Of a stretch of DNA of 64,000 bases, positions 1-12,112 are shown in pieces. Made by a program: the position numbers and the translations under genes. How positions within the stretch are numbered: position 1 is the first letter of the stretch; each line of letters starts with the position of its first letter. Source of the stretch: Cupriavidus taiwanensis LMG 19424 (lineage in GTDB: Bacteria > Pseudomonadota > Gammaproteobacteria > Burkholderiales > Burkholderiaceae); contig NC_010528.1 of NCBI RefSeq assembly GCF_000069785.1, positions 2,356,001-2,420,000 of the forward strand. Direction: 5' to 3'. The notes under the pieces were generated by a model. That model was not told the origin of the DNA. It was given only the letters and a program-made list of their open reading frames with translations, and did not search any database.

Positions 1-2252
<2,252 letters not shown>

Positions 2253-2308
2253 TGGCACGCTCACTTTCACCAGAACTGGAGAGAAAGATTTCGCAATCCA
2301 AACCGGCT

Positions 2309-2361
2309 ATTGTAGCACGCCACGCATAGCCGGCTCCCTGTCAGGTGAGGTTTTCACCTGA
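2309..2361 (-). promoter_or_regulatory. Candidate rpoD promoter -10 and flanking inverted repeats
   Basis: In the 215-bp dnaG-rpoD gap the minus strand carries TACAAT (2309-2314) about 57 bp before the rpoD ATG, preceded by GTGC. It sits between inverted repeats CCGGCTA (2303-2309) and TAGCCGG (2327-2333). Further upstream is a perfect 7-bp dyad, TCAGGTG (2341-2347) and CACCTGA (2355-2361), with a 7-base spacer. No clear -35 box is seen. An internal promoter before rpoD is expected from other bacteria. The dyad has no following T-run in either direction, so it looks more like an operator or RNA-processing hairpin than a terminator. Confidence 0.35.
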
Positions 2362-2467
2362 AAAATCAAGGCTTAAGCTCGGCGCAGCCGGGCCCGGTCC
2401 CTGATCCAATGCTTGTCCAACGCGTGTTGCCGCCTCCCGGTTGAAGGCCAGGGCGCCCGCCGGCGCC

Positions 2468-4279
2468 TCAGCCAAGTTGGCGCCGGCGGTGGATTTCGCC
2501 CACCAGCCAGCGCATGCGCTGCTTGGCCGCCTCATCGGCCGTGCCGGCGATCACCTCCGCCTGCAGGCTGTCCAGCTCGCGCCGCAGCGGTTCGGCCAGC
2601 AGCTTGGTGATGGCCGCATCGAATTCCTGTGTTGCAGGTGCCTCTTCGATCTCTTCGCGCAATACCGCCGTGCGCGCCGCGGCATAGACCTCGGCATATG
2701 GCGACTGGGCCAGGTGCTCGCTGAAGGCAGCGAAATTCACTTCGCCCTGGACGCCGTCGCACGCGCTGACCAGGTGCGCCAGCACTTCGCTGTCCCCGCC
2801 TTCGCCGTCCAGCAGCAACGCACGGGCGTCTTCGTCGAGCCGTGCCGACAGTGCCGGGTAGCACATCAGCAACTGGATCACCCGCTGCTCCAGCCCGGTC
2901 GGGGCCTGGCGGCGCGCGCGCGGGCGCGGCTGGGCGAAGCGCCCGACCCGTGCCGGATCGCTGCGCAGGCCGCAGATGGCCTCGATCTCCGCGGGTGTCG
3001 TACCCGTGGCATCGGCAAGTTCGCGCACGATCTGTAGCCGCAGCCCGCCCGCCGGCATCGCCTGAAGCAGCGGCTTGGCCTCATACTGGGCGCGGGCGCG
3101 GCCCTCGGGCTGGCGCAGGTCCAGCTCCTCGGTGACCGACTGCAGCAGGAAGCGCGACAGCGGCATCGCATTGCGCACCTGCGCGGCAAAGGCTTCCCTG
3201 CCCTCTTCGCGCACATAGCTGTCGGGGTCGTGCTCGGCCGGCAGGAACAGGAAGCGGATGGTCTTGTTGTCGGCCACGTGCGGCAGGCAGGCTTCCAGCG
3301 CCCGCCTGGCGGCGCGCCGCCCCGCCGAGTCGCCGTCGAACGAGAACACCACCGCGTCAGTCTGCCGCAGCAGCTTTTGCACGTGCACGGGCGTGCACGC
3401 CGTGCCCAGGGTGGCGACGGCATTGGCAAAACCGAGCTGGGCCAGCGCCACGACGTCCATATACCCTTCGACCACCAGCACATAGCCGGTTTCCCGGATC
3501 GCATGGCGAGCCTCGAACAAGCCATACAGCTCGGTGCCCTTGCTGAACAGGGGGGTCTCGGGCGAGTTCAGGTACTTGGGCTCGCCCTGCCCCATGACCC
3601 GGCCGCCGAAGCCGATCACCGCGCCCTTGGTGTTGCGGATCGGGAACATGATGCGGTCGCGGAAGCGGTCGTAGCGCCGCGGCTTGCCGTCCGCGTCGCG
3701 CTTGTCGCTTTCGATCAGCAGGCCGGCCTCGACCAGCGGCGCCGCCACATTGTCGTCGCGATAGCTGCCGAAAACGGTCTCCAGCCCCTGCCAGTCATCC
3801 GGGGCATAGCCCAGGCCGAACTGCCCGGCGATCTCGCCCGTGAGCCCCCGGCCCTTCAGGTACTGGATGGCCTGCGGGGCACCACGCAGCTGGCGGCGGT
3901 AGAAATCGGTGGCACGGGTCATGGCGTCGGACAGCGCCACCGAGCGCGCCTGCTGCTCGGCACGCTGGCCGGGCGGGAGGCGGTCCCGCTCCTCGGGCAC
4001 GGTCATGCCGACCGACTGGGCCAGCTCGCGTACTGCCTCAGGGTAAGACTGGCCGGAAAACTCCATCAGGAAGCCAATGGCCGAGCCATGGGCCCCGCAG
4101 CCGAAGCAGTGGTAAAACTGCTTGGTGGGCGAAACCGTGAACGACGGGGATTTCTCGTTATGGAACGGGCACAGTCCCATGAAATTGGCGCCGCCCTTCT
4201 TCAGCTGCACATACTTGCCCACCACATCGACAATGTCGACACGGTTGAGCAGGTCCTGAATAAAGGATTGCGGAATCAC
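2468..4279 (-). CDS. dnaG: DNA primase DnaG
   Basis: Synthesises RNA primers for the replication fork together with DnaB. It has 603 residues, close to the usual 580-660. The N-terminal CHC2 zinc ribbon is intact (Cys37, His40, Cys58, Cys61), followed by the catalytic core and TOPRIM fold (VVEGYMDVVA near residue 270, FDGDSAGRRAA near 311) and a C-terminal helicase-binding region. The start is GTG at 4277-4279; the protein then begins IPQSFIQDLL, which fits the start of the primase fold, with AGGA about 11 bases upstream. It is third in the rpsU-yqeY-dnaG-rpoD block, and 200 bp separate it from yqeY. Confidence 0.97.
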   Translation of the reverse strand: MIPQSFIQDLLNRVDIVDVVGKYVQLKKGGANFMGLCPFHNEKSPSFTVSPTKQFYHCFGCGAHGSAIGFLMEFSGQSYPEAVRELAQSVGMTVPEERDRLPPGQRAEQQARSVALSDAMTRATDFYRRQLRGAPQAIQYLKGRGLTGEIAGQFGLGYAPDDWQGLETVFGSYRDDNVAAPLVEAGLLIESDKRDADGKPRRYDRFRDRIMFPIRNTKGAVIGFGGRVMGQGEPKYLNSPETPLFSKGTELYGLFEARHAIRETGYVLVVEGYMDVVALAQLGFANAVATLGTACTPVHVQKLLRQTDAVVFSFDGDSAGRRAARRALEACLPHVADNKTIRFLFLPAEHDPDSYVREEGREAFAAQVRNAMPLSRFLLQSVTEELDLRQPEGRARAQYEAKPLLQAMPAGGLRLQIVRELADATGTTPAEIEAICGLRSDPARVGRFAQPRPRARRQAPTGLEQRVIQLLMCYPALSARLDEDARALLLDGEGGDSEVLAHLVSACDGVQGEVNFAAFSEHLAQSPYAEVYAAARTAVLREEIEEAPATQEFDAAITKLLAEPLRRELDSLQAEVIAGTADEAAKQRMRWLVGEIHRRRQLG

Positions 4280-4369
4280 CCGACTGACCGTCCTGAGGCT
4301 TGGCCGTCCCCGGCGGGCGGCCCTTTTTAGGAATGCGTGACCGGTGCGGCGCCCGGCTGCTATCGGAAT

Positions 4370-4375
4370 ATTGTA
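4370..4375 (-). promoter_or_regulatory. Candidate -10 element upstream of dnaG
   Basis: TACAAT on the minus strand, about 90 bp before the dnaG GTG, in the 200-bp yqeY-dnaG gap. There is no recognisable -35, so this is a weak call. An internal promoter here would let dnaG and rpoD be expressed apart from rpsU. Confidence 0.25.
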
Positions 4376-4479
4376 GTGCAGCGCGGCACGGCTGCCCGGA
4401 TTGCTTCACATCTGCGCGCAACGTCCGCCATTGGCGGCGATAGTGCGCGCATCATGCTTGCAACCTATTAAATCAGTAT

Positions 4480-4929
4480 TTACTTTGGTGCAAGCGCGGC
4501 CTTGACCAGCGCCGATACGGCGGTCATGTCGGCACGGCCGGCCAGCTTGCCCTTCAGCACCCCCATGACCTTGCCCATGTCCTGCGGCCCCGCGGCGCCG
4601 GTGGCGGCGACCGCCTGCTGGACCTCGGCGGCCACTTCCTCGTCCGACAGCGCCGCCGGCATGTAGACCTTCAGCACCTCGACTTCGGCCAATTCCTTGT
4701 CGGCGAGGTCGTTGCGGCCGGCCTGCTGGAACTGCGCGATCGAGTCCTTGCGCTGCTTGATCAGCTTTTCGACCACGGCCAGCACGGCGGTATCGTCCAG
4801 TTCCACGCGCTCGTCGACTTCGCGCTGCTTGATCGCCGCCAGCAGCAAGCGGATGGTGCCAAGGCGTTCCGTTTCACGGGCGCGCATGGCTGTCTTCATG
4901 TCTTCGCTGATACGGGCTTTGAGGGACAT
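4480..4929 (-). CDS. yqeY: GatB/YqeY domain protein
   Basis: Small soluble protein of 149 residues matching the YqeY family, which resembles the tail domain of the GatB amidotransferase subunit and is thought to bind tRNA; its exact role is not settled. The sequence starts MSLKARISEDMKTAMRARE and ends with a helical KGKLAGRADM...VSALVKAAL tail, both typical. The frame is open further upstream, but the ATG at 4927-4929 has GGAAG 6 bases before it and gives the family length. It sits between rpsU and dnaG, an arrangement common in betaproteobacteria, and follows a terminator-like hairpin after rpsU. Confidence 0.93.
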   Translation of the reverse strand: MSLKARISEDMKTAMRARETERLGTIRLLLAAIKQREVDERVELDDTAVLAVVEKLIKQRKDSIAQFQQAGRNDLADKELAEVEVLKVYMPAALSDEEVAAEVQQAVAATGAAGPQDMGKVMGVLKGKLAGRADMTAVSALVKAALAPK

Positions 4930-5001
4930 CGTGATCTTCCAGAAAGTGGGCAGGCACTTACATATTGCGGCGATTACCGCCCTATGCAAGGCCCACAACG
5001 C

Positions 5002-5032
5002 AAAAACCCGCCGAGCCTGCGCCACAGCGGGT
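5002..5032 (-). terminator. Terminator or attenuator between rpsU and yqeY
   Basis: Read on the minus strand: stem ACCCGC (5027-5032), a 15-base loop, GCGGGT (5006-5011), then five T. It lies just after the rpsU stop at 5055. A partial terminator here would explain how a ribosomal protein gene can be expressed at a higher level than primase and sigma factor in the same block. Confidence 0.6.
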
Positions 5033-5054
5033 GATAGGCAAGCGCGAAGCGGTG

Positions 5055-5267
5055 TCAGTACAGCTTCTTCGGCAGCATCTGGCTGCGGATGCGCTTGTAA
5101 TGGCGCTTTTCTGCGGCAGCCTTCTTGCGCTTGCGCGCGGCGGTGGGTTTCTCGTAAAACTCGCGGGCCCGTAGCTCCGGGAGCAGCCCGTTTTTCTCGA
5201 TGGTGCGCTTGAAACGGCGCAAGGCAACTTCAAAAGGCTCGTTTTCCTTGAGTCGGATCGTAGTCAT
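5055..5267 (-). CDS. rpsU: 30S ribosomal protein S21
   Basis: Ribosomal protein bS21 of the small subunit platform, needed for initiation on natural mRNAs. It has 70 residues, the standard length, beginning [20 protein letters not shown] and ending in the basic [19 protein letters not shown] tail. The frame continues 43 codons upstream, but the ATG at 5265-5267 is the family start. It is the first gene of the macromolecular-synthesis block. Confidence 0.98.
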   Translation of the reverse strand: MTTIRLKENEPFEVALRRFKRTIEKNGLLPELRAREFYEKPTAARKRKKAAAEKRHYKRIRSQMLPKKLY

Positions 5268-5318
5268 TTGGCCGGAAAATGAAGGTATTTTCGGGATGGC
5301 GGCGTTACGAAGTTCTGG

Positions 5319-5324
5319 ATTGTA
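5319..5324 (-). promoter_or_regulatory. Candidate rpsU -10 element
   Basis: TACAAT preceded by GTGC on the minus strand, 52 bp before the rpsU ATG. The same GTGCTACAAT string occurs before rpoD. No consensus -35 is evident. Confidence 0.4.
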
Positions 5325-5403
5325 GCACCATCGACCCGGCGCGAAAGTGGCGCGCAATGGGCCCGCAATGCGCGCCTCAGGCAGCACATTCAGCAAGCCG
5401 GGC

Positions 5404-6663
5404 TCAGGCCGCCGACTGGCCTGCCCGCGCCTGCCGTGCCGCCTCGGCGGCGGCCTGGCCGGCCGCCACCGCCGACGCCCAGGCCCACTGGAAGTTGTAG
5501 CCGCCCAGCCAGCCGGTCACGTCGACCACTTCGCCAATGAAATACAGGCCCGGCACGTCGCGGGCCATCATGGTGCTCGACGACAGTCCCTGGGTATCGA
5601 CCCCGCCCAGCGTGACCTCGGCCTTGCGATAGCCCTCTGTGCCGGACGGCACGATGCGCCAGTCGTTGAGCGCGGCGCCGAGCTTGCGCAGGACCTTGTC
5701 GGTCACGTCATGCAGCGGCATCGTCGCCGCCACGCCCGCGGCCGCGCACCACGCATCCGCCAGCCGCGACGGCAGCCGCTGGGCCAGCAGGTTGCCCAGG
5801 TGCTTGCGGCTGCCCGCCTTCTGCGCCAGCAGCCAGGCGGCGGCGTCCTCGCCATCGAAGAGGTCGATGGCGATCGGCGTGCCGGGACGCCAGTAGCTGG
5901 AAATCTGCAGCACCGCGGGGCCGGACAGGCCGCGGTGCGTCCACAGCAGGTCTTCGCGGAACGCGCCCGCGGCCTTGCCGCTGCCAGTGGCGATATCGAC
6001 CTCCAGCGAGACCCCCGCCAGCGGCACAAAGGGGGCCCAGTCCTTGCCATCGAAGGTCAGCGGCACCAGCGCTGGCCGGGTCTCGACGATGCCCAGCCCG
6101 AACTGACGGGCAATGCGGTAGCCGAAGTCGGTGGCGCCGATCTTGGGGATCGACAGGCCGCCGGTGGCCACCACCAGGGCGCCGGCCCGGACCGTGCCCG
6201 CGGCGGTCAGCAGCAGGAAATCGTCGCCTTCGCGCCGGATCTCCGTCACCGTGCAGCCGGTCTGCCAGCGCACCTGGCCCATGTCGCATTCGGCGCGCAG
6301 CATGGCGATCACGTCTTCGGCGCTATCGTTGCAGAACAGCTGGCCGCGGTGCTTCTCGTGCCAGGCGATGCCATGGCGGCGCATCAGCGCCAGGAAATCC
6401 TGCGGCGTGTAGCGCGCCAGCGCCGAGCGGCAGAAGTGCGGATTGGACGACAGGTAGTTGGCGGGGCCGGCCTGCAGGTTGGTGAAATTGCAGCGGCCGC
6501 CGCCCGAGATGCGGATCTTCTCGGCGAGCCGGGTGGCATGGTCGATCAGCACCACGCGCGCGCCGTTCTGCCCCGCCACGGCGGCGCACATCATGCCCGC
6601 GGCGCCGGCGCCCAGTACGGCCACGTCATACCGGCCGGTCCGGGACTGGGCCGTCCCGCTCAT
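5404..6663 (-). CDS. NAD(P)/FAD-dependent flavoprotein, YhiN/HI0933 family
   Basis: Predicted cytoplasmic flavin oxidoreductase of unknown substrate, 419 residues, the usual size for the HI0933 (YhiN) family. An N-terminal dinucleotide fold is visible (GAGAAGMM at 18-25), followed by the family signature [11 protein letters not shown] (52-62) and a C-terminal FAD segment ([18 protein letters not shown] near 373-390). It is divergent from tsaD, with a 146-bp gap holding a minus-strand TACAAT at 6713-6718. The family is widespread and its reaction is undefined, so no function beyond flavin binding is claimed. Confidence 0.88.
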   Translation of the reverse strand: MSGTAQSRTGRYDVAVLGAGAAGMMCAAVAGQNGARVVLIDHATRLAEKIRISGGGRCNFTNLQAGPANYLSSNPHFCRSALARYTPQDFLALMRRHGIAWHEKHRGQLFCNDSAEDVIAMLRAECDMGQVRWQTGCTVTEIRREGDDFLLLTAAGTVRAGALVVATGGLSIPKIGATDFGYRIARQFGLGIVETRPALVPLTFDGKDWAPFVPLAGVSLEVDIATGSGKAAGAFREDLLWTHRGLSGPAVLQISSYWRPGTPIAIDLFDGEDAAAWLLAQKAGSRKHLGNLLAQRLPSRLADAWCAAAGVAATMPLHDVTDKVLRKLGAALNDWRIVPSGTEGYRKAEVTLGGVDTQGLSSSTMMARDVPGLYFIGEVVDVTGWLGGYNFQWAWASAVAAGQAAAEAARQARAGQSAA

Positions 6664-6712
6664 TGCACGCCTCGCGAATCCATGTGTCTTGCCACCGCCT
6701 GAGAAAGGGCAG

Positions 6713-6718
6713 ATTGTA
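6713..6718 (-). promoter_or_regulatory. Candidate -10 element for the YhiN-like gene
   Basis: TACAAT preceded by GC on the minus strand, about 50 bp before the ATG at 6663, in the divergent gap with tsaD. Position and sequence match the other GCTACAAT elements in this window; no clear -35. Confidence 0.3.
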
Positions 6719-6809
6719 GCGAAAAGCGCGCCGCGCGCCGCTGTGCTACCCTGCGCCCTTCCCGCAAACCCTTGTTTCGACAGCTGTTTCCCTGACCGGA
6801 GACGGCGTC

Positions 6810-7853
6810 ATGGCTCCCATGCTTGTCCTCGGCATTGAATCTTCCTGCGACGAAACCGGCCTCGCGCTCTATGACACCGGCGCCGGCCTGCTCGCGCATG
6901 CGCTGCACTCGCAGATCGCCATGCACCGCGACTACGGCGGCGTGGTCCCCGAGCTGGCGTCGCGCGACCATATCCGCCGGGTGCTGCCGCTGCTGGAGCA
7001 GGTGCTGGCCGACGCTGGCCGCACCCGCCAGGACATCGACGCCATCGCCTTCACCCAGGGCCCGGGGCTGGCCGGCGCGCTGCTGGTCGGCGCCTCGGTG
7101 GCCAATGCGCTGGGCTTTGCGCTGAACGTGCCGATGGTGGGCGTGCATCACCTGGAAGGCCACCTGCTGTCGCCGCTGCTGACGCGCGAGCCGCCGCCGT
7201 TCCCGTTCGTGGCGCTGCTGGTATCGGGCGGGCATACGCAGCTGATGGAAGTGCGCGGCATCGGCGACTACGCGCTGCTTGGCGAAACCCTGGACGATGC
7301 CGCCGGCGAAGCGTTCGACAAGACCGCCAAGCTGCTCGGCCTGGGCTACCCGGGTGGGCCGGAAGTGTCGCGCCTGGCCGAGTTCGGCGTGCCGGGCGCA
7401 TTCGAGTTGCCGCGGCCGATGCTGCATTCGGGCAACCTCGATTTTTCCTTCGCCGGCCTGAAGACCGCGGTGCTGACGCAAACCCGCAAGCTGGCCAATA
7501 CCTGCGAGCAGGATCGCGCCAACCTCGCGCGCGCCTTTGTCGATGCGATCGTCGACGTGCTGGTGGCCAAGTCGATGGCGGCGCTCAGGCAGACCGGCCA
7601 CAAGCGGCTGGTAGTGGCCGGCGGCGTCGGCGCCAACCGGCAGCTGCGCGAACGGCTGGACCAGCTCGGCCGGCAGCGCAAGCTCGACGTGTATTACCCG
7701 GATCTGGCGTTCTGCACCGACAACGGCGCGATGATTGCGTTCGCTGGCGCGATGCGGCTGCAGGCGGCGCCCGAACTGGCGCGGCGTGAGTATGGCTACG
7801 GCGTGACGCCGCGCTGGGATCTGGCGGATATCCGGTTGCCGTCGGCGGCGTGA
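6810..7853 (+). CDS. tsaD: tRNA N6-adenosine threonylcarbamoyltransferase TsaD
   Basis: Transfers the threonylcarbamoyl group from threonylcarbamoyl-AMP to A37 of tRNAs reading ANN codons, in the TsaBDE complex. It has 347 residues, family length. The ASKHA fold start [11 protein letters not shown], the metal-binding HHLEGH (His114 and His118) and the glycine-rich VSGGHTQ loop near 137 are present. The ATG at 6810 has GGAG 9 bases upstream, which favours it over the second Met at codon 4. It is divergent from the YhiN-like gene and convergent with folE2 across a shared terminator. Confidence 0.97.
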   Translation: MAPMLVLGIESSCDETGLALYDTGAGLLAHALHSQIAMHRDYGGVVPELASRDHIRRVLPLLEQVLADAGRTRQDIDAIAFTQGPGLAGALLVGASVANALGFALNVPMVGVHHLEGHLLSPLLTREPPPFPFVALLVSGGHTQLMEVRGIGDYALLGETLDDAAGEAFDKTAKLLGLGYPGGPEVSRLAEFGVPGAFELPRPMLHSGNLDFSFAGLKTAVLTQTRKLANTCEQDRANLARAFVDAIVDVLVAKSMAALRQTGHKRLVVAGGVGANRQLRERLDQLGRQRKLDVYYPDLAFCTDNGAMIAFAGAMRLQAAPELARREYGYGVTPRWDLADIRLPSAA

Positions 7854-7892
7854 GGTGTGCCACGACACCACCCAAAGGCTCGCCGGCAACAA

Positions 7893-7921
7893 AAAAAGCC
7901 ACCAAATTATGGTGGCTTTTT
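7893..7921. terminator. Bidirectional intrinsic terminator between tsaD and folE2
   Basis: Perfect 11-bp stem AAAAAGCCACC (7893-7903) and GGTGGCTTTTT (7911-7921) with a 7-base AT-rich loop. The A and T runs at the two ends let it work for both convergent genes. Confidence 0.85.
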
Positions 7922-7942
7922 CCATGACCGCGACGGACGCAA

Positions 7943-8746
7943 TCAACCGACGCGCTTGTCCCGCTCGATCACTGCATACGCGCTGTGGTTGTGGATCGAC
8001 TCGAAGTTCTCCGCCTCCAGCACATAGGCCACGATACGGTCGTCCGCATTCAGCCGCATGGCGATGTCGCGCACCAGGTCTTCGACGAACTTGGGGTTCT
8101 CGTAGGCACGCTCGGTGACGAACTTTTCGTCGGGACGCTTGAGCAGGCCCCACAGTTCGCAGGACGCCTCTTCCTCGGCCATGCGCACCAGCGCCTCCAC
8201 CGGCAGTTCGCCGGCCAGCTCCACGTTCATGGTGATATGCGAGCGCTGGTTGTGCGCGCCATACTGCGAAATCTTCTTCGAGCACGGGCACAGGCTGGTC
8301 ACCGGCACCAGCGCCTTCAGGAACACCCGCGTGGCGCCGTTGCGCACTTCGCCGGTCAGCGTGACCTCGTAGTCCAGCAGCGACTCCACGCCCGACACCG
8401 GCGCGATCTTGCTGATGAAGTACGGGAACGTGACCTCGATGCGGCCGGCCTCGGCTTCGAGCTTCTCCAGCATCTTGTCCAGCATCAGCCGGAAGCTGGC
8501 CAGCTCCAGCGGCGCGCGCTCTTCTTCCAGCAGCGCGACGAAGCGCGACATATGCGTGCCCTTCTGGTCGGCGGGCAGGTGCACGTCGAGGTTGAAGGTG
8601 CCGACGGTCGGCACGATGCCAGCCGGGGTCTTCAGGGTCACCGGATAGCGCACGCCCTTCACGCCGACACGCTGGATCGGAATCTGGCGGGTGTCGGGGC
8701 TCGACTGGACGTCGGGCATCACGAAGGCGGGGTTGATGTCATTCAT
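7943..8746 (-). CDS. folE2: GTP cyclohydrolase FolE2
   Basis: First step of tetrahydrofolate synthesis: GTP to 7,8-dihydroneopterin triphosphate and formate. It belongs to the FolE2 (type IB) family, which is unrelated in sequence to FolE and works with metals other than zinc. It has 267 residues, family length. The metal/active-site stretch [19 protein letters not shown] lies near 152-170, and the N-terminal half has [20 protein letters not shown] precedes the ATG by 6 bases. It is transcribed in the same direction as dxs-ispA-xseB, 210 bp downstream of dxs, so it may be read with them or from its own promoter. Confidence 0.95.
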   Translation of the reverse strand: MNDINPAFVMPDVQSSPDTRQIPIQRVGVKGVRYPVTLKTPAGIVPTVGTFNLDVHLPADQKGTHMSRFVALLEEERAPLELASFRLMLDKMLEKLEAEAGRIEVTFPYFISKIAPVSGVESLLDYEVTLTGEVRNGATRVFLKALVPVTSLCPCSKKISQYGAHNQRSHITMNVELAGELPVEALVRMAEEEASCELWGLLKRPDEKFVTERAYENPKFVEDLVRDIAMRLNADDRIVAYVLEAENFESIHNHSAYAVIERDKRVG

Positions 8747-8956
8747 CTACGGTTTCCTCCAGGGTCGCGCCAGGCAAGCGCAAGCCCTTACGGTCGCGGC
8801 ATTTTCGCAGTCCCTCCATGCCGCGCAACGAGTGTGAAACCACGGGACCCGGCACTGGCGTGCCGACCCGCAGCTGCGAACACAAAAAACGGAGTGTAAG
8901 GGAATTCGGACGCACCCGTGGCGCGGCGGCCCGAATCCCCTCGGGATGGCAGGTGA

Positions 8957-10873
8957 TCAGGCCACGCGCGGGGCGACCGTGACCTGGGGCTGGTCCAGGC
9001 CAAAACGCTCGCGCACCGAACGCTCGATGCCGGCCGCGTCGAGGCCGCATTGCTGCAGCAGGAAGGCCGGATCGCCGTGGTCGACGAAGCGGTCGGGCAG
9101 GCCCAGCGTCAGCACCGGCTTGTCGATGCCAGCCTCGGCCAGGGCTTCGAGCACGGCGCTGCCGGCGCCGCCCATCACGCTGCCCTCTTCCACCGTCACC
9201 AGGTAGTCGTGGTCGGCGGCCAGGCGCTTGACCAGCGCCACGTCGAGCGGCTTGACGAAGCGCATGTCGGCCACGGTGGCGTCGAGCGCCTCGGCCGCGC
9301 CCAGCGCCGGCTGCACCATCGAGCCGAACGCAAGGAAGCCGACGCGGTGCCCGGCGCGCGCGCCGGCCTCGCGGCGCACCACGCCCTTGCCCACCGGCAC
9401 CGGGGCCAGGTCGGCGGCAATTGCCGCGCCCGGGCCGGAGCCGCGCGGATAGCGCACCGCGGTCGGGCAGTCCTGCTGGAATGCCGTGGTCAGCAGCTGG
9501 CGGCATTCGTTCTCGTCGGACGGCGTCATCACCATCATGTTGGGGATGCAGCGCAGGTAGGCGATATCGTAGGCGCCCGCGTGGGTCGCGCCGTCGGCGC
9601 CGACCAGGCCGGCGCGGTCCAGCGCGAACACCACCGGCAGGTTCTGCAGCGCCACGTCGTGGATCAGCTGGTCGTAGCCGCGCTGCAGGAAGGTCGAGTA
9701 GATCGCCACCACCGGCTTCAGGCCCTCGCACGCCAGGCCGCCGGCAAACGTCACCGCATGCTGCTCGGCGATGCCGACGTCGTAATAGCGGTCCGGAAAG
9801 CGCTTCTCGAACTCGACCATGCCCGAACCCTCGCGCATGGCCGGGGTGATGCCGACCAGGCGCTTGTCGGCAGCGGCCATGTCGCACAGCCAGTCGCCGA
9901 ACACCTGGGTGTAGGTCTTGCGCGCGGGCTTGGCCGCCGGGCGGATGCCTTCGGCCGGATTGAACTTGCCGGGGCCGTGGTACAGGATCGGGTCGGCTTC
10001 GGCCAGCTTGTAGCCCTGGCCCTTCTTGGTGACCACGTGCAGGAACTGCGGGCCGCCGCCTTCGAGCGCGCGCTCGCGGATATTCTGCAGCGTCGGCACC
10101 AGCGAATTCAGGTCGTGGCCGTCGATCGGGCCGATGTAGTTGAAGCCGAACTCCTCGAACAGCGTAGCCGGCACCATCATGCCCTTGGCATGTTCCTCGA
10201 AGCGCTTGGCGAACTCCAGCACCGGCGGCGCCACCGACAGCACCTTCTCGATGCCCTTCTTGGTGGCCGCATAGAACTGGCCGCTCAGCAGCCGCGCCAG
10301 GTGGCGGTTGAGCGCGCCCACCGGCGGCGAGATCGACATGTCGTTGTCGTTGAGCACCACCACCAGCGGCAGGTCCTTGTAGACACCGGCGTTGTTCAGC
10401 GCTTCGAACGCCATGCCCGCGGTCATCGCGCCGTCGCCGATCACCGCCACCGAGACGCGCTTCTGGCCCAGCGTGCGCGCGCCCAGCGCCATGCCCAGCG
10501 CGGCCGAGATCGAGGTCGACGAGTGCGCGGTCCCGAAGGTGTCGTATTCGCTCTCGCTGCGGCGCGGAAAGCCGGAGATGCCGCCCCACTGGCGCAGCGT
10601 GCGCATGCGCTCGCGGCGTCCCGTCAGGATCTTGTGCGGATAGCTCTGGTGGCCGACGTCCCACACCAGCCGGTCGTCGGGGGTGTTGAAGACGTAGTGC
10701 AGCGCAATGGTCAGTTCGACCGTGCCCAGGTTGGACGACAGGTGGCCGCCGGTCTGCGAGACCGATTCCAGCACATAGGCGCGCAGTTCGTCGGCCAGGG
10801 TCTGGAGCTCGCGCCGGTCGAGCTTGCGCAGGTCAGCGGGGGCGTCAATCTTGTTGAGGAGTGCGTAGGTCAT
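8957..10873 (-). CDS. dxs: 1-deoxy-D-xylulose-5-phosphate synthase
   Basis: Condenses pyruvate and glyceraldehyde 3-phosphate to DXP, the entry to the MEP isoprenoid pathway and to thiamine and pyridoxal. It has 638 residues, full length. Visible: [14 protein letters not shown] near 72-86, the thiamine diphosphate motif GDGAMTAG...NDND near 148-178, and the transketolase-type [12 protein letters not shown] near 367. It lies 25 bp after ispA on the same strand, so DXP synthesis and farnesyl diphosphate synthesis are co-transcribed with xseB, an order known from many proteobacteria. Confidence 0.97.
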   Translation of the reverse strand: MTYALLNKIDAPADLRKLDRRELQTLADELRAYVLESVSQTGGHLSSNLGTVELTIALHYVFNTPDDRLVWDVGHQSYPHKILTGRRERMRTLRQWGGISGFPRRSESEYDTFGTAHSSTSISAALGMALGARTLGQKRVSVAVIGDGAMTAGMAFEALNNAGVYKDLPLVVVLNDNDMSISPPVGALNRHLARLLSGQFYAATKKGIEKVLSVAPPVLEFAKRFEEHAKGMMVPATLFEEFGFNYIGPIDGHDLNSLVPTLQNIRERALEGGGPQFLHVVTKKGQGYKLAEADPILYHGPGKFNPAEGIRPAAKPARKTYTQVFGDWLCDMAAADKRLVGITPAMREGSGMVEFEKRFPDRYYDVGIAEQHAVTFAGGLACEGLKPVVAIYSTFLQRGYDQLIHDVALQNLPVVFALDRAGLVGADGATHAGAYDIAYLRCIPNMMVMTPSDENECRQLLTTAFQQDCPTAVRYPRGSGPGAAIAADLAPVPVGKGVVRREAGARAGHRVGFLAFGSMVQPALGAAEALDATVADMRFVKPLDVALVKRLAADHDYLVTVEEGSVMGGAGSAVLEALAEAGIDKPVLTLGLPDRFVDHGDPAFLLQQCGLDAAGIERSVRERFGLDQPQVTVAPRVA

Positions 10874-10898
10874 GATGTCCGTTCGGCCGGCTCTCAGT

Positions 10899-11783
10899 TT
10901 AATGCGTGCGCAGCACGATCAGGTCCGCCAGGTCGCGCAGCCGCGCGGCGCGCCCGCCAAAGCCGGCCAGCGCCTCGTACGCCTCGGCGCGCAGCGACCC
11001 GGCCAGTTCGCGTGCCGCGTCCAGTCCCATCAGCGACACGTAGGTCGGCTTGTCATGGGCGGCGTCCTTGCCGGCGGTCTTGCCCAGCGTCGCGGTGTCC
11101 GCGGTGACGTCCAGAATATCGTCTACCACCTGGAACGCCAATCCCACCGCCGCCGCATAGCGGTCCAGCGCGGCCAGCCCGGCGGCATCGATCTCGCCAC
11201 ACAGGGCGCCCATGCGCACGCTGGCACGCAGCAGCGCGCCGGTCTTCATGCGGTGCATGGCTTCGAGCGCGTCGCGCGTCATGGCCCGCCCCACGTTCTG
11301 CAGGTCGATGGCCTGGCCGCCGGCCATGCCGGCCGAGCCCGACGCCCGTGCCAGTTCCGCCACCAGTTGCAGCCGCACCGCGGGTGCGATCGGCTCGGCC
11401 CCGGCCAGCACGATGAACGCCTGGGTCTGCAGCGCATCGCCGACCAGCAATGCGGTGGCCTCGTCATAGGCCTTGTGCACGGTCGGCCGGCCGCGGCGCA
11501 GGTCGTCATCGTCCATGCACGGCATGTCGTCGTGGACCAGCGAGTAGGCGTGGATCATCTCCACCGCGCAGGCGGCCGCGTCGCAGGCCGCCGGGGCCGC
11601 GCCGCTGACTTCGCCCGCCGCATGCACCAGCAGCGGGCGCACGCGCTTGCCGCCGCTCAGCGCAGCATAGCGCATTGCCTCGTGCAGCGTGTGCGGCACC
11701 GTGCCGGCGTCGGGCAGCGCGGCCTGCAGGGCGGCCTCGGTGCGCGCGCCCTGCGCCTGCATCCATTGTGCAAAGTCGCTCAT
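10899..11783 (-). CDS. ispA: Farnesyl diphosphate synthase (polyprenyl synthetase family)
   Basis: Chain elongation of DMAPP with IPP to geranyl and farnesyl diphosphate. It has 294 residues. The first aspartate-rich motif [15 protein letters not shown] lies near 84-98 and the second, DDILD, near 219. The short distance and small residues before the first motif fit a C15 product. Its ATG overlaps the xseB stop (ATGA, 11780-11783), showing translational coupling in xseB-ispA-dxs. Confidence 0.95.
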   Translation of the reverse strand: MSDFAQWMQAQGARTEAALQAALPDAGTVPHTLHEAMRYAALSGGKRVRPLLVHAAGEVSGAAPAACDAAACAVEMIHAYSLVHDDMPCMDDDDLRRGRPTVHKAYDEATALLVGDALQTQAFIVLAGAEPIAPAVRLQLVAELARASGSAGMAGGQAIDLQNVGRAMTRDALEAMHRMKTGALLRASVRMGALCGEIDAAGLAALDRYAAAVGLAFQVVDDILDVTADTATLGKTAGKDAAHDKPTYVSLMGLDAARELAGSLRAEAYEALAGFGGRAARLRDLADLIVLRTH

Positions 11784-12112
11784 GCCTCGTCCGTCCCCTG
11801 TGCGCCATTGCCGCCATTGCCGCCATTGCCGCCGTTGGCACCGTTGCCTTCGCCCGCCAGCGGCTTGAGCACGTCACCCTCCAGGACCCGCACCTGCTGC
11901 TCGACCCGCTCCAGCTTCTGCTGGCAGTAGCGCACCAGCTCGGCGCCGCGGCGGTATGCCGCCAGCGAGGCCTCGAGCGGCAGCTCGCCGCTTTCCATGC
12001 TGGCCACCAGCGTTTCCAGTTCGGCCATCGCCGCCTCGTAGGAGGCGGGCGGCGCCGCGGCGGCGTCGGCGGTATTGTCGGTCTGGACCGGAGCGGTCGT
12101 CGTTTTTGGCAT
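11780..12112 (-). CDS. xseB: Exodeoxyribonuclease VII small subunit
   Basis: Small subunit that binds XseA to form exonuclease VII, which degrades single-stranded DNA. It has 110 residues from the ATG at 12110-12112; the frame is open further upstream but the region before it is not conserved-looking. The core [20 protein letters not shown]...[18 protein letters not shown] is the standard three-helix domain. Odd feature: the C-terminus ends in a run of Asn-Gly-Gly encoded by 9-bp tandem repeats, an unstructured tail most relatives lack. xseA is not in the window. Confidence 0.92.
   Translation of the reverse strand: MPKTTTAPVQTDNTADAAAAPPASYEAAMAELETLVASMESGELPLEASLAAYRRGAELVRYCQQKLERVEQQVRVLEGDVLKPLAGEGNGANGGNGGNGGNGAQGTDEA
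11803..11847. repeat. 9-bp tandem repeat inside the 3' end of xseB
   Basis: Unit CGCCATTGC occurs three times perfectly (11803-11829) and then degenerates for two more units. The unit is a multiple of three, so copy changes would alter the Asn-Gly-Gly tail without breaking the frame or the ATGA link to ispA. Confidence 0.75.
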
